Shown one piece after another: positions 51,480-62,376 of a stretch of DNA of 64,000 nt; the first letter of the stretch is position 1, and every line of letters begins with the position of its first letter. The stretch is from Cherax quadricarinatus (taxonomy: Eukaryota; Arthropoda; Malacostraca; Decapoda; Parastacidae). A program made the position numbers and the translations under genes. The notes under the pieces are model-generated. The model saw nothing but the letters and a program-made list of their open reading frames with translations. It was not told the origin of the DNA and did no database searches. The stretch covers positions 10,963,956 through 11,027,955 of the forward strand of contig NC_091378.1 of NCBI RefSeq assembly GCF_038502225.1. Reading direction: 5' to 3'.

Positions 51480-53009
51480 TTACGAGGAGGAGGGTGAACC
51501 TCTGCACTTGTAACAGCCAGTGAGAGGGGAAGAACTAGGGACAGAGACAGGGAGGGTAAAATGAGGAGGTGGAAGATGGGTAGGAGGTGTTACCGGACCT
51601 TTTTTTGACTTTTGAGAAGTAGAGGGACGATTGGGAAGAGGTGTCGTACGAGGTCTCGTCGACACTGAGGCTTGTAAGAGAGAACTCGAAGAAGCGAGAT
51701 TAGACTGAGGCGTTGAAGTAGGGACGTCTGAGCCGAGGACAGCAAAAGGATTAGATACAGGAGTGATTATGGGAGAGGTAACCACAGAGGTGGGTGTAGA
51801 AGATGGGATACCAGAAGTGGGGGGACGTTTTGAAACACGGGAATAAGAAACACGTGGGAGTCTCCCTTGGAGGCGGAGATGAGAAACTGCCATGGCATAA
51901 GGGAGACCTTCTGTCTCTTTGAGGTAACGGATTTCCCGCTCGTTTAAATAGACCTGACAACGGCGAGAGTACGAAGGGTGAGCCTCATGACAGTTAAGGC
52001 AAGAGGGAGATTGATTGCAAGACGTATTAGAATGGTCATCGGCACCACAGACTGGGCATTCGGCGATAGATCTGCAATATTTCGCTGGATGGCCAAATCG
52101 CCAGCAATTTCTACACTGTTGTGGTGTAGGGATCACCTTTCGAACTTGTAACCGATGTCCTGCTATATAAACTGAGGATGGGAGTTCTCGGCTGTCAAAA
52201 GTTAAACGAGCCACATTGCTAGGGTATCGTCTCCGCCCACGGGCAGGAAGAACGTAAGTGTCTACCTTGAGGATTGGGAGATCTTGGAGTTCCAGCTGTT
52301 CTAGAATGTCGGTGCCACATGTCTGGAAATTTTGTTGAACTATGGTATGGGGCAGAATGACGGTACCACTACAAGAATTGAGGGAATGATGTTTTTCAAG
52401 GGTGACAGGAACAGTATCTATATGGGAAAGACGAGAGAGCTCACGAGCCTGGGTAGCATTCTGTACGGTAATGATGCGCGTACCGCTCTTAAGAGCATGA
52501 AAAGAAATATCTTTACCAACATGGCGTAGAAGTGCCTTGCCAATACTATGGTCAGAAAGATAGGCAGTAGAGGAAGTTGGTCGTAAAGTGAAGAATTTAG
52601 TCCACTGTTCAGTCTGAAACTGAGCGTGGAAAGGTAGTGAAGGACGTGTCGATCGTTTCTGAGAAGAACGAGAAGGTGAAGGTGGAAAAGTATCATCAGC
52701 AGGTAATTGTCGTTGACGTTTAGGCGTGGGACCAGAGTTGGTCCGACGTGGAACGGGTCGGCGATTTGAAAATTGCCGCACCATAGAGGGAGAGGCCGGA
52801 AGCATAGTCAGAGGAGAGCGAAGGTCTGATAAATCGAAGGAGTCAGTCGAGGCCTCAGTACCTGAAGCGGGTGAGGAAACAGCACCGGCAATAGGTACAG
52901 AGGCATGAGGAATGTCTGAAGAGTGGTCCAAAGACGAGGCGGGGTCAGAACGGGGTGCGGTATCAAGAAGGGGCCCGGGGGTACCAGGTTCATGGACTAG
53001 GGCTGCCAT
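51480..53009 (-). CDS. I-1 ORF1: CCHC nucleic-acid-binding protein, intact
   Basis: ORF1 proteins of I elements coat the element RNA. The 509 codons start at an ATG (53009) followed by a Ser/Pro-rich acidic N-terminus, a basic patch (RTNSGPTPKRQRQLP, about 90-105), a folded middle region (FFTLRPTSSTAYLSDHSIGKALLRHVGKDI and LPILKVDTYVLPARG...LTFDSRELPSSVYIAGHRLQVRKV), then knuckles CRNCWRFGHPAKYC, CPVCGADDHSNTSC and CLNCHEAHPSYSRRC (about 297-345), then a Ser/Thr/Pro-rich tail. The ORF2 start lies about 440 bases downstream; the gap carries a second reading frame (51080-51358) that also belongs to ORF1-like tail sequence. Confidence 0.88.
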   Translation of the reverse strand: MAALVHEPGTPGPLLDTAPRSDPASSLDHSSDIPHASVPIAGAVSSPASGTEASTDSFDLSDLRSPLTMLPASPSMVRQFSNRRPVPRRTNSGPTPKRQRQLPADDTFPPSPSRSSQKRSTRPSLPFHAQFQTEQWTKFFTLRPTSSTAYLSDHSIGKALLRHVGKDISFHALKSGTRIITVQNATQARELSRLSHIDTVPVTLEKHHSLNSCSGTVILPHTIVQQNFQTCGTDILEQLELQDLPILKVDTYVLPARGRRRYPSNVARLTFDSRELPSSVYIAGHRLQVRKVIPTPQQCRNCWRFGHPAKYCRSIAECPVCGADDHSNTSCNQSPSCLNCHEAHPSYSRRCQVYLNEREIRYLKETEGLPYAMAVSHLRLQGRLPRVSYSRVSKRPPTSGIPSSTPTSVVTSPIITPVSNPFAVLGSDVPTSTPQSNLASSSSLLQASVSTRPRTTPLPNRPSTSQKSKKGPVTPPTHLPPPHFTLPVSVPSSSPLTGCYKCRGSPSSS

Positions 53010-53742
53010 GGTTAGGTTACTTCTTTCTTTTTGTTTTTAAGAAAAAAAAGAAAGAAGAAAAGAAAATAAAAATAAAAAAAAGAAAAAAAAGGGGGGACCG
53101 GGGAGGGATAGTTCCTAGGAGGAATGAAAGGGCCAGAAATCTCCCTCCGCGCCCAAGAGGACCTCAGCACCGCAAGTAGCGCAGATGCAGCATGGAACCC
53201 GTGCCATACCCTACCCATCATGCTAGTAAACTAACAATCCGGGATAGCAACCTCACATCTGCCGAGCTACCTCGGTGGACAAAAGAGAGGGCGGCCGGAT
53301 ATCCGCCACAAAGCATACCTCCTTCGGCCACCACCCCCGGAATCCGAAAGGTGGCTTCCAGAGATACACTCGTCGCCCGAAAGACACCCAAAGCTACTCC
53401 GGGATACCGGAGAGGGATCGGGACATCCCCAGGCGATCCAGATTCCACGGCAAACTACGCCACCGCTAAGAACCTCAACGGAATGGGATGGACCCCGGTA
53501 TCCTTTCTCCTACCCAGGAACTAGCGCGCCTGTGGGAGAAATCCCAAAGGACAAAAAGAGGAAGGGCAAAAGGGAGGAGTGGGGAGGAGGAGGAGGAAAG
53601 GAAAAAGGGGAGGATGGGGAGGATGGGATAGGGGAGGGGAGATTGGGGGGTAATTAGGTTCGGTCTGAGGAAGAAGACCGATAGGTCTAATTCCTCAGAC
53701 CAAGAGCCTCTTCACCACGCCAAGGAGCCCCCCTTGAAGAGG
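53010..53742 (-). other. I-1 5' UTR and element 5' end
   Basis: About 730 bases without an ORF, with an A-rich tract on the plus strand at 53040-53090. The same UTR recurs at 55360-56042, 56880-57531, 59480-60129 and 27291-27979. Its end CTCCTTGGCGTGGTGAAGAGGCTC (minus strand, first bases shown) defines the family 5' terminus. I factors have an internal promoter at the 5' end; none can be pinpointed here. Confidence 0.8.
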
Positions 53743-53754
53743 GGAAGGGGACAG
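53743..53754. repeat. Target-site duplication of I-1 (right)
   Basis: GGAAGGGGACAG, identical to 47125-47136. Confidence 0.92.
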
Positions 53755-55348
53755 AAGAGGCAGAAACCTAGGAGGTGGCAGAAGAATAAACTTGGGAGGT
53801 GGCAGAAGAGGAAGAAACTTGGGAGGGAACGGGAGGTAGGTATAGTACGAGGGTGAACCTCTACACTTGTAACAGCCAGTGAGAGGGAAAGAACTCGGTA
53901 CAGAGACAGGGAAGGTAAAATGAGGTGGAAGAAGGGAAGGAGGGGTTAAAGGACCTTTTTTAGACTTCTGAGAAGTAGAGGGACGATTGGGAGGTGGTGT
54001 CGTACGAGATCTCGTCGATACTGAGGCTTGTGAGGGAGAACGCAAAGAAGCGAGAACAGACCGAGGCATTGAAGTAGGGACGTCTGAGCCTAGGACAGCA
54101 AAAGAATTAGATACAGGAGTGACTATAGGAGAGGTAACCACAGAGGAGGCTGCAGAAGATAGGACCCCATAAGTGGGGGGACGTTTTGAAACACGGGAAT
54201 AAGAAACGAGGTAGTCTCCCTTGGAGGCGGAGATGAGAAACTGCCATGGCATAAGGGAGACCTTCTTCCTCTTTGAAGTAATGGATTTCCCACTCATTTC
54301 AGTAGACTTGGCAACGGCGAGAGTACGAAGGGCGAGCCTTATGACAATTAAGGCAAGAGGGAGGTCGATTGCAAGACATTTGAATGGCCATCGGCACCAC
54401 AGACTGGGCATTCAGTTATAGATCTGCAATATTTTGCTGGATGGCCAAATCGCCAGCAATTTCTACACTGTTGTGGTGTAGGGATCACCTTTCGAACTTG
54501 TAACCGATGTCCTGCTACATAAACCACTGATGGGAGTTCACGGCTGTCAAAAGTTAAACGAGCCACATAGCTAGGGTATCATCTCTGCCCACTGGCAGGA
54601 AGAACATAAGTGTCTCCCTTGAGGATTGGGAGATCTTGGAGTTTCAGCTGTTCAATAATGTCATTGCCACATGTCTGGAAATTTTGTTGAACTATGGTAT
54701 GGGGCAGAATGACTGTACCACTACAAGAATTGAGGGAATGTTTTTCAATAGTGACAGGAACAGTATCTATATGGGAAAGAAGAGAAAGATCATGAGCTTG
54801 GGTAGCATTCTGTGCAGTGATGATGCACGTACTGCTCTTAAGAGCATGAAAAGAAAAATCTTTACCAACATGGCGTAGGAGTGCCTTGCCAATACTGTGG
54901 TCGGAAAGATAGGCGGTAGAGGAAGTCTGTCATAAAGTGAAGAATTTAGTCCATTGTGCATTCTGAAACTGAGTGTGGAAAGGGAGTGCAGGACATGTCG
55001 ATCTTTTCTGAGAAGAGAAGGTGGAGGAGTATCATCAGCAGGTAATTGTTGTTGGCGTTTAGGCGTGGGACCAGAGTTGGTCCGACATGGAACGGGCCGG
55101 GGATTCGAAAATTGCCTCACCGTAAAGGGAGAGGCCGGAAGCATAGTCAAAGGAGAGCCGAGATCAGATAAATCGAAGGAGTCAGTCGAGACCTCAGTAC
55201 CTGAAGAGGGTGAGGAAACAGCACTGGCAAGAGGTACAGAGGCATGAGGAGTGCCCAAAGAGTGGTCCAAAGGCGAGGCGGGGTCAGAACGGGGTGCGGT
55301 ATCAAGAAGGGGCCCAGGGGTAGCAGGTTCATGGATTGGGTTCTCCAT
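53755..55348 (-). pseudogene. I-2 ORF1, N-terminal part with frameshifts
   Basis: Start MENPIHEPATPGPLLDTAPRSD at 55348 aligns with I-1 ORF1. The folded region and CRNCWRFGHPAKYC are recognisable, but the knuckle region is broken (54348-54566 and 54411-53695 are in different frames) and a stop truncates the middle. Confidence 0.75.
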
Positions 55349-56042
55349 GGTTAGGTTACTTCTTTATTTTTGTTTTTAAGAAAAAAAAAATGGAAATAAA
55401 AATTAAAAAAAAAAGGGGGACCAGGGAGGGATAGTTCCTAGGAGGAATGAAAGGGCCAGAAATCTCCCTCCATGCCCAAGAGGACCTCAGCACCGCAAGT
55501 AGCGTAGATGCAGCATGGAACCCGTGCCATACCCTACCCATTATGCCAGTAAACCAGCAATCTGGGATAGCAACCTCACATCTGCCGAACTACCTCGGTG
55601 GACAAAAGATGGTGACCGGATATCCGCCACAAAGCATACCTCCTTCAGCCACCACCCCCAGAATCCGAAAGGTGGCTTCCAGAGATACACCCATCGCCAG
55701 ACACACCCAAAGCCACCCTCCGGGATACCCGAGAGATTGGGACATCCCCAGGCAATCCAGATTCCACGGCAAACTACGCCACCGCCAAGAACCTCAATGG
55801 AATGGGATGGACCCCGGTACCCTTTCCCCTACCTAGGAACTAGCGTGCCTGTGGGAAAAAATCCCAAAGGCCAAAAAGGAAGGGCAAAAGGGAGTGGTGG
55901 GGAGGAGGAGGAGGAAAGGAAAAAGGGGAGGATGGGATAGGGAAGGGGGGTAATTAGGTTGTGTCTGAGGAAGGAGACCGATAGGTCTAATTCCTCAGAC
56001 CTAGAGCCTCTTCACCACAACAAGGAGCCCCCCTTGAAGAGG
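53755..56042 (-). mobile_element. I-2: 5' segment
   Basis: ORF1 (to 55348) and 5' UTR, ending at CCTTGAAGAGG (56042). It resumes exactly where the I-2 3' segment stops at 47136. Confidence 0.88.
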
Positions 56043-57531
56043 CCAATGTCTTGCAACAGAGGACGGGAGTTCACAGCTGTTGAAAGTTAATCGAGCCACA
56101 TTGCAAGGGTATCGTCTCCACCCACGGGCAGGAAGGACACAAGTGTCTACTTTGAGGTTTTGGAGATCCTGGAGTTCCAGCTGTTCAAGAATGTCATTGC
56201 CACAGGTCTGGAAATTCTGTTGGACTATGGTATGGGGGCAGAATGACAGTACCACTACAAGAATTGAGAGAATGATGTTTTTCAATAGTGATAGGAATAG
56301 TATCGATATGTGAAAGGAGAGAAAGATCATGAGCTTGGGTAGCATTCTGGACAGTGACAACATGCATACTGCTTGAGAGCATGAAATGAAATATCTCTAC
56401 CAACATGGCATAGGAGCGCTTTGCCAATACTATGGTCGGAAAGATAGGCAATAGAAAAAGTCTGTCGTAAAGTAAAGAATTTAGTCCATTGTGGGGTCCA
56501 AAACTGAGCATGGAGAGGGAGTGCATGATATGTCGGTCTATTCTGAGTAGAATGGGAAGGTAACAAAGTAACATTCGAAGACTGTTGTTGGCATTTAGAA
56601 GTGAGACTAGAGTTGGTCCGACGTGGGATGGGCTGGCGATTCGAAAATTGCTGCACCATAGAGGGAGAGGCTGGAAGCATAGTCAAAGGAGGGCAGAAGT
56701 GAGAAACCAGAGGAGTCAGTCTAGGCCCCAGTACCTGAAGCTGGTGATGAAACAGCACCAGCAAGAGGTACAGGGGCATCAGGAGTGTCCGAAGAGTGGT
56801 CAAAAAACGAGGTAGGGTCAGAACAGGGCATGGTATCAGTAAGGGGCCCAGGGGTAGCAGGTCCATGGATGAGGGCTTCTTTTCATTAGGTTACTTTTCA
56901 TTTTAAGAAAAAAGTAAAAGGGGGAAAGGGAAGGAATAGTTCCCAGGAGGAATGAAAGGGCCGGAAACACCCTTTGCACCCAAGAGGACCTCAACACCGC
57001 AAGTAGTGCAGATGCGGCATGGAACCCATGCCATGCCCTACCCTTAATGCCAGTCAACCAGCAATCCAGGATAGCAACCTCACATCTGCCGAGCTACCTC
57101 GGTGGGCGAGAGGGTGGCCGGATATCTGCCACAAAGCATACCTCTGACTACCACCCCTGGAATCCAATAGGTGGCCTCCAGAGATACACCCGTCGACCAA
57201 AAGTCACCCAAATCCACCCCCTGGAAGACCGGAGAGGGAACGGGATATCCCAAGGCAATCCAGATTCCATGGCAAACTACACCACCGCCAAGAACCTCAA
57301 TGGAATGGGATTGACACCGGTACCCTTCCCCCTGCCTAGGAACCAGTAGGCCTGTGTGAAGAATCCCAAAGGTCAAAAAGAGGAAGGGAATAAGGGGGGG
57401 ATGGGGTGAGGAGGAAAGGAAAGAGGCTGGGGGATGAGGTGTAATTAGGTTTGGTCTGAGGAAGGAGACCAACAGGTCTAATTCCTCAGACCAAGAGCCT
57501 TTTCACCACGCCAAGGAGCCCCCATTGAAGA
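56043..57531 (-). mobile_element. I-3: 5' segment
   Basis: Starts with the right copy of the I-2 target duplication (56043-56054), then ORF1 N-terminal half (to about 56866) and 5' UTR to 57531. ORF1 pieces at 56001-56363, 56194-56574 and 56327-56866 lie in three frames, so it is a pseudogene. Confidence 0.85.
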
Positions 57532-57546
57532 GGATATTCCACTGTA
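57532..57546. repeat. Target-site duplication of I-3 (right)
   Basis: GGATATTCCACTGTA, identical to 34832-34846. Confidence 0.92.
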
Positions 57547-60129
57547 AAGAAGCCTTGATTTGCAGAGAGAAAGATGCAGAAAATCTGAAAGTAGAGGTAT
57601 CTACGGACTAGTAGGTTTAATAAAGTCCACATGTGAAGGCAACAGAAAACTTAAGCATCGAAGAATTGGGATGCTGCTAAGAAAGGAGTTGTGCAGATGG
57701 ATAAGAGTGAAGAGGAATAGGTGGAGTATCAGTGTCCATCAATGGTCTAGTCTCAATATATTCTGAGAGAGCTGCAAGTGTTTCAGAGGACAAGAACATT
57801 GTATGTGGTACCATAATGTAGGTGGAAGGAGGGTGAATAAAGATTGGAGGGGGGGGGACTATGGACTGTATCAAAGTAGGGGGACACAAAAGGGGCAGAG
57901 TGAACTAGAGAGGAAACTTAGGAGGGGACAAAAAAGGAAGTGACCTCAGACGGGCAGAAGAGGAAGAAACTTGGGAGGGGACGGGAAGAAGGTACTGTAC
58001 AAGGAGGAGGAACCTCCACACTTGTTACAGCCAGTTAGAGGTGAAGAACTGGGTACAGAGACTGGGAAGGAAAAATGAGCAGGTTGCAAAAGGGAAGGAG
58101 GGGGTGAAAGGAGATATAAACAATGGGATGTTTTGGACTTCGGAGAAGGGTGATGGGGAGTAGGTGTTGTACAAGGTCTTTTAGACAAATTTGCAAATAA
58201 GAGGTGACAATGAGGTGCCGAGGTAGGGACCTCCGAGTAAAGGACAGCAAAAGAATTAGAGATGGGTGTACCTGTGGAATGGGTGACTAGAGGAGGCTGC
58301 AGAAGTTGGGACCCCAGAGGAGGGGGGGAGTTTAGGAACTCGAGAATAAGAAATACGAAGAAGTTTTCCTTGGAGGCATAAATGAGACTACCATAGCATA
58401 CGGGAGGCCTTCGGCCTCTGAGAATGAATTTCACGCTCATTTAAGTAAACTTGTTAACAGCGAAAGTAAGATGGGCGAGCCTCACGATAATTAAGGCAAG
58501 AGGGAAGTAGCCTACAAAATGTAGTGATATGGTAGTCGGCACCACAGATTGGGCATTCAGCCATGGACCTGCAATATTTTGGTGGATGACCAAAAATGCC
58601 AGCAATTTCTACACTGTTGCAGTGTAGGGATCACCTTTCCAGCTTTTAAATGGTGTCCCACTATATATACAGAGGACGGACGCTCACTGCAGTCGAAAGT
58701 TAAGTGAGCTACATTGCAAGAGTATTATCTCTACCTGCAGGCAGGGAGGACGTAAGTGTCTACTTTGAGGATTGGGAGGTCTTGGAGTTCTATCTTTTCC
58801 AGAATGTCATTGTCACATCTCAAAATTCTGTTGGACAATGGTATGGGGGCAGAATGACAGTACCTCTACAAGAATTGAGGGAATGTTTTTCATAAGTTAT
58901 AAGAATAGTAACGATAGTTTTAAGTTGAGAAAGATCATGAGCTTGGTTAGCTTTCTGGACAGTGATGATGCATGCACTGCTCTTGAGAGCATGAAAGGAT
59001 ACATCTCTCCCAGCATGGCATAGGAGCGCCTTGCCAATACTATGGTTGGAAAGATGAGCAGTAGAGGAAGTCGGTTGTAAAGTAAAAAAACTTAACCCAT
59101 TGTGTATTTTGAAACTGTGTGAAGAGAGTGCGTGAAGTCTCTCTTTTCCGAGTAGAATGGAAAGGAAGCAAAGAAGTATCAAGTAAAGGTCTTTGGCATT
59201 TAGGTGTGGGACCAGAGTTGGTCTGACGAGGGATGGGTGGGCAATCTGAAAATTGCCGCACCGTAGAGGGAGAAACTGGAAGCATAGTCAAAGAGTGGAG
59301 GTTAGACATCGAAAAATCAGTCGAAACCTCGGTACCTGAAGCTGGTGACGAAACGGCACAAGGAGGTACAGAGGCAATAAACATGTCTGAAGAGTGGTCA
59401 AATAACGAGGCAGGGTCAGAACAGGGTGCAGTATCAGAAAGGGGCCCAGGGAGAGCAGGTTCATGGATTGTGAACTCTATGGTTAGGTCACTTTCATTTT
59501 TAGAAAAAAAAGGGGGGGGGGAAAGGTGGAGGAATAGCTCCTAGGAGGAATGAAAGGGCTGTAAATCTCCCTTCGTGCCCAAGAGGACCTCAGCACAGCA
59601 GGTAGTGTAGATGCGGCATGGAACCCGTGCCATACCCTACCCTTCATGCCAGAAAACCAGCAATCCGGGATAGCAACCTCACATCTGCCGAGCCACCTCT
59701 GTGGACAAAAGAGGGCAGCCAGACAACCACCACAAAGCATACCCCCTATGGTCACCTTCCCCCAGAATCCAAAAGGTAGCCTCCAGAGATACACCAGTCC
59801 TCTGAAAAACACCTAAAGCCGCCACCCCCCTTCCCCCCTGGAAGACCGGAGGGGGATTCGGATATTGCCAGGTAATCCAGATTCCACGGCAAAGTACCAC
59901 TGCCAAGGACCTCAACAGAATGGGATGAACTCCAGTACCCTTCCCCCTACCTAGGAACTAGTGCGCCTGCGGGAAGAATCCCAATGACAAAATAGGGAGG
60001 GAAAAAAGGGGGATGGGGAGAAGGATAGGGAAGGGGGGTAATTAGGTTTGGTCTGAGGAAGGAGACCAAAAGGTCTAATTCCTCAGACCAAGAGCCTCTT
60101 CACCGCACTAAGGAGTCCCCCTTGAAGAA
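57547..60129 (-). mobile_element. I-4: 5' segment
   Basis: From the region just upstream of ORF2 through ORF1 and the 5' UTR to CTTGAAGAA at 60129. Confidence 0.85.
57677..59384 (-). pseudogene. I-4 ORF1, broken
   Basis: Blocks: FTHPPSTYIMVPHTM...TLAALSEYIETRPLMDTDTP near 57700-57850, FPVSVPSSSPLTGCNKCGGSS near 58010-58070, a degraded knuckle block near 58450-58620 (stops present), FFTLQPTSSTAHLSNHSIGKALLCHAGRDVSFHALKSS near 58940-59090, and FSMSNLHSLTMLPVSPSTVRQFSD near the N-terminus. Several stops and indels. Confidence 0.72.
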
Positions 60130-60419
60130 GGTGGCTAGAGATTGCAACAAAACAGCGGTTCTCTGAACCATTCATCTACAAAACAGCGAGAATGTAATAC
60201 CCCTATATGAAACGGGGCCGCTGATCGTGAAGCACAGTCTACCTGCTTGTGGCCCTGAACAACATGACCATGAGGAACTAGACGAGGCGAATTTATTTTT
60301 TAATAGTTTGTAGAGCACTAAAGTAGTATGAAACTACCACGAATGTTGAGGAAGGCCAGAAGGTCCAGTTCCTCAGACCAAAAGCCTCTTCACCACATCA
60401 TGGAGCCTCCCCTGAAGTG
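60130..60419 (-). mobile_element. I-5: remaining 5' part, internally deleted
   Basis: After the duplicated GGTGGCTAGA, RNase H-region sequence (compare ATGACCATGAGGAAC, GTAGAGCACTAAAG) joins at about 60340 directly to the last about 75 bases of the family 5' UTR (CCAGTTCCTCAGACC, AGCCTCTTCACCAC). So ORF1, endonuclease and RT are missing: an internally deleted, non-autonomous copy. The end is CCTGAAGTGG at 60419. Confidence 0.7.
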
Positions 60420-62136
60420 GTAGACCAGGGCAAAATACTAAAGCAGGATATAAAATAAGGCAGGATATAAAAGACTTTATACTTTTATTGAACTCACGAC
60501 AAATGTCGAACCTGATGCGAGTCTTCATAAGCTTTTAAACCTACAGTCAACATTAATAGAATTTTTACCAATTCCTATGTACGAAGGAGCTTGTTAGTTT
60601 ATACAATTAAAAATATTAAAAATGGATAAAGTGTCACATCAGACAGCATTTTAGTAGATGATTATAATCCATAATATTTAGCATAATCTTTCAATAAGAA
60701 TGCTTCTTTGCTATGTTTTATATTCCTGGTTGTTGGTTACTCGCCATTCTCTGACTACCTACATTCATAATGCAATATTTCACAAGTCTATACTAATAAA
60801 AATTAGTTTTTATCCAAAATTACACTAAAAAAAACATTAAACCCAAATATGATTTTGTACACTGCAGTCAGATAAAAACGTTATCTAAGTATAATAAAAA
60901 AAAAACGTCCATTACTATAATTTCTCTAACTTTGCAGACCTAAAATACCTTTCTTATTGTCTATCTCCTCTGTCAGAATCAAAGGTGTTCAAGGTCTTAT
61001 GTCGTCAGGATTATGTTGCTGGACCAAACCTACCTTGACAACATTCCAATAAGCTAAAATTAAAAATGTAACACAGTGGACACGAAGTTTTGACAGACAC
61101 TCCTTTCTCCATACTTTATTTTTGATCATTCATAAAAGTATTAAAATGAGTAGAGTTCAGTGTTAACAGTAAACACTGATTAGAAATAAAAATTAAATTT
61201 ATACATCTTAAAGTAAGCTCACAGGCTAAAAATTTAAAAATTAAAATTTGACGAGAGTAGGGCATGCTGGATAATTTCACACTTCACAAAATAAAAATTT
61301 AGATTTAAATTTAAAAACATTTGATGAGTAACATTGTTTCATTCACTCTTTGGTGTGCGAGTACTCTCATTGCTCAGTTAATCCTATAATAATTACTCTT
61401 CATCGAACCAAAAATATATGTATAATTATAAGTGAATCTAAAATTTTTTTTTTTTTTTTACCATCAGTAAAGTTGTGTAATACGACATTCCATTACTGAG
61501 CAGCTTGCTATGTGCTCGGCTTCGCATCTTTCAGAAAGCGTCCATCTTCCTTCGTCTAAAATACTGTAAAAGAAATGAAATTTGGTGAATACTTTGACCA
61601 AATAATGATCAAGTGCTGTGTGGCAAGCTAAAGCAGTCATATGACTGTCCATAAATCCTACATTTATTATAAATCAGTCACCTGTCCTGCTGAAGAATAG
61701 GCTTAAGTACATGCATGTTTTATTATAATAAAAAAAGAATCGCTAAACCACAAGGGCTGCACGTTTTGTTAGGTACCAAAAGGACTAAATAAACCTTCAT
61801 TGAGATCTAAAACGTAAAATACATCTCAGAAGAATGACACGTTAAGCAGTGGAATACAATCTACAAGCAGGTGACTGAAGTGTGTCCATTCATCAATCTC
61901 TGGATATCCTTGTTCATTATTCTGGTTTAAAGAGCCTTGCTAAACTAGCTAGCTGCTTTATTAATTCCAAGAGATTGCTACCTCCATAGAATATACATTA
62001 GTGCTGGATTGAGCAAGATGACATTGGTGAAGAGGATTCAGGGAAACATGTTAGCCGAACCTTGTTCCTTACAGTGGGAAGAATTTAATGCACCCTGAAG
62101 AATGGGTGGGGATGTTGTATTTCACACTGATATCAG

Positions 62137-62146
<10 letters not shown>
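60420..62146. other. AT-rich non-coding region, possible host DNA
   Basis: No ORF above about 60 codons and no element similarity except a short I-family tail at 61718-61765. GCAGGATATAAAA is duplicated near 60440-60470, and on the minus strand AATAAAAG lies near 60480. A T tract lies at 61446-61459. This is the best candidate in the window for host non-repeat sequence. Confidence 0.45.
61718..61765 (-). repeat. Solo 3' end of an I-family LINE
   Basis: TTTATTATAATAAAAAAAG followed by CGCTAAACCACAAGGGCTGC matches the tail and first about 25 bases of the family 3' end, then diverges. A very short, 5'-truncated insertion. Confidence 0.7.

Positions 62147-62174
<28 letters not shown>
62147..62174. 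repeat. (ATT)n microsatellite, tail of I-7
   Basis: Nine perfect ATT units form the expanded 3' tail of the next I-family copy. Confidence 0.9.
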
Positions 62175-62175
<1 letters not shown>

Positions 62176-62376
62176 AAAAAGTGCTAAGCCACAAGAGCTA
62201 TACAGCACTGCAGGGTAGGGAAGGAAGCAAGGGTATCGGGTGGCAGAAGGGGGGGGAGGGACGATTAGTAGGTTACAGAAAACAGCATGGCAGGGGATAG
62301 TACAAGGGTCGAGGGTAGCAAGAGTTAGGTAGAAAGGGCTGAAGGGATCAGAGTTTGTGGAGTAAGTCAGTTGTTG

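Larger units (their letters stand above)
47137..53742 (-). mobile_element. I-1: full-length I-clade (Nimb-like) LINE, innermost copy
   Basis: About 6.6 kb on the minus strand: 5' end at 53742 (CCTCTTCAAGGGGGGCTCC), 5' UTR of about 730 bases, ORF1 with CCHC knuckles, ORF2 with APE endonuclease, RT and RNase H, a 3' UTR, and a (TAA)n-type tail at 47137-47155. RNase H in ORF2, CCHC ORF1, TAA tail and 12-bp target duplication fit the I superfamily. Damage is limited to one homopolymer frameshift, making this the youngest-looking copy. Confidence 0.92.

Noticed and set aside
53743..60129. Tandem array of 5' UTR-ORF1 monomers, as in promoter arrays of mouse L1
   Set aside because: Target-site duplications show that these are the displaced 5' halves of nested host copies, not tandem monomers.
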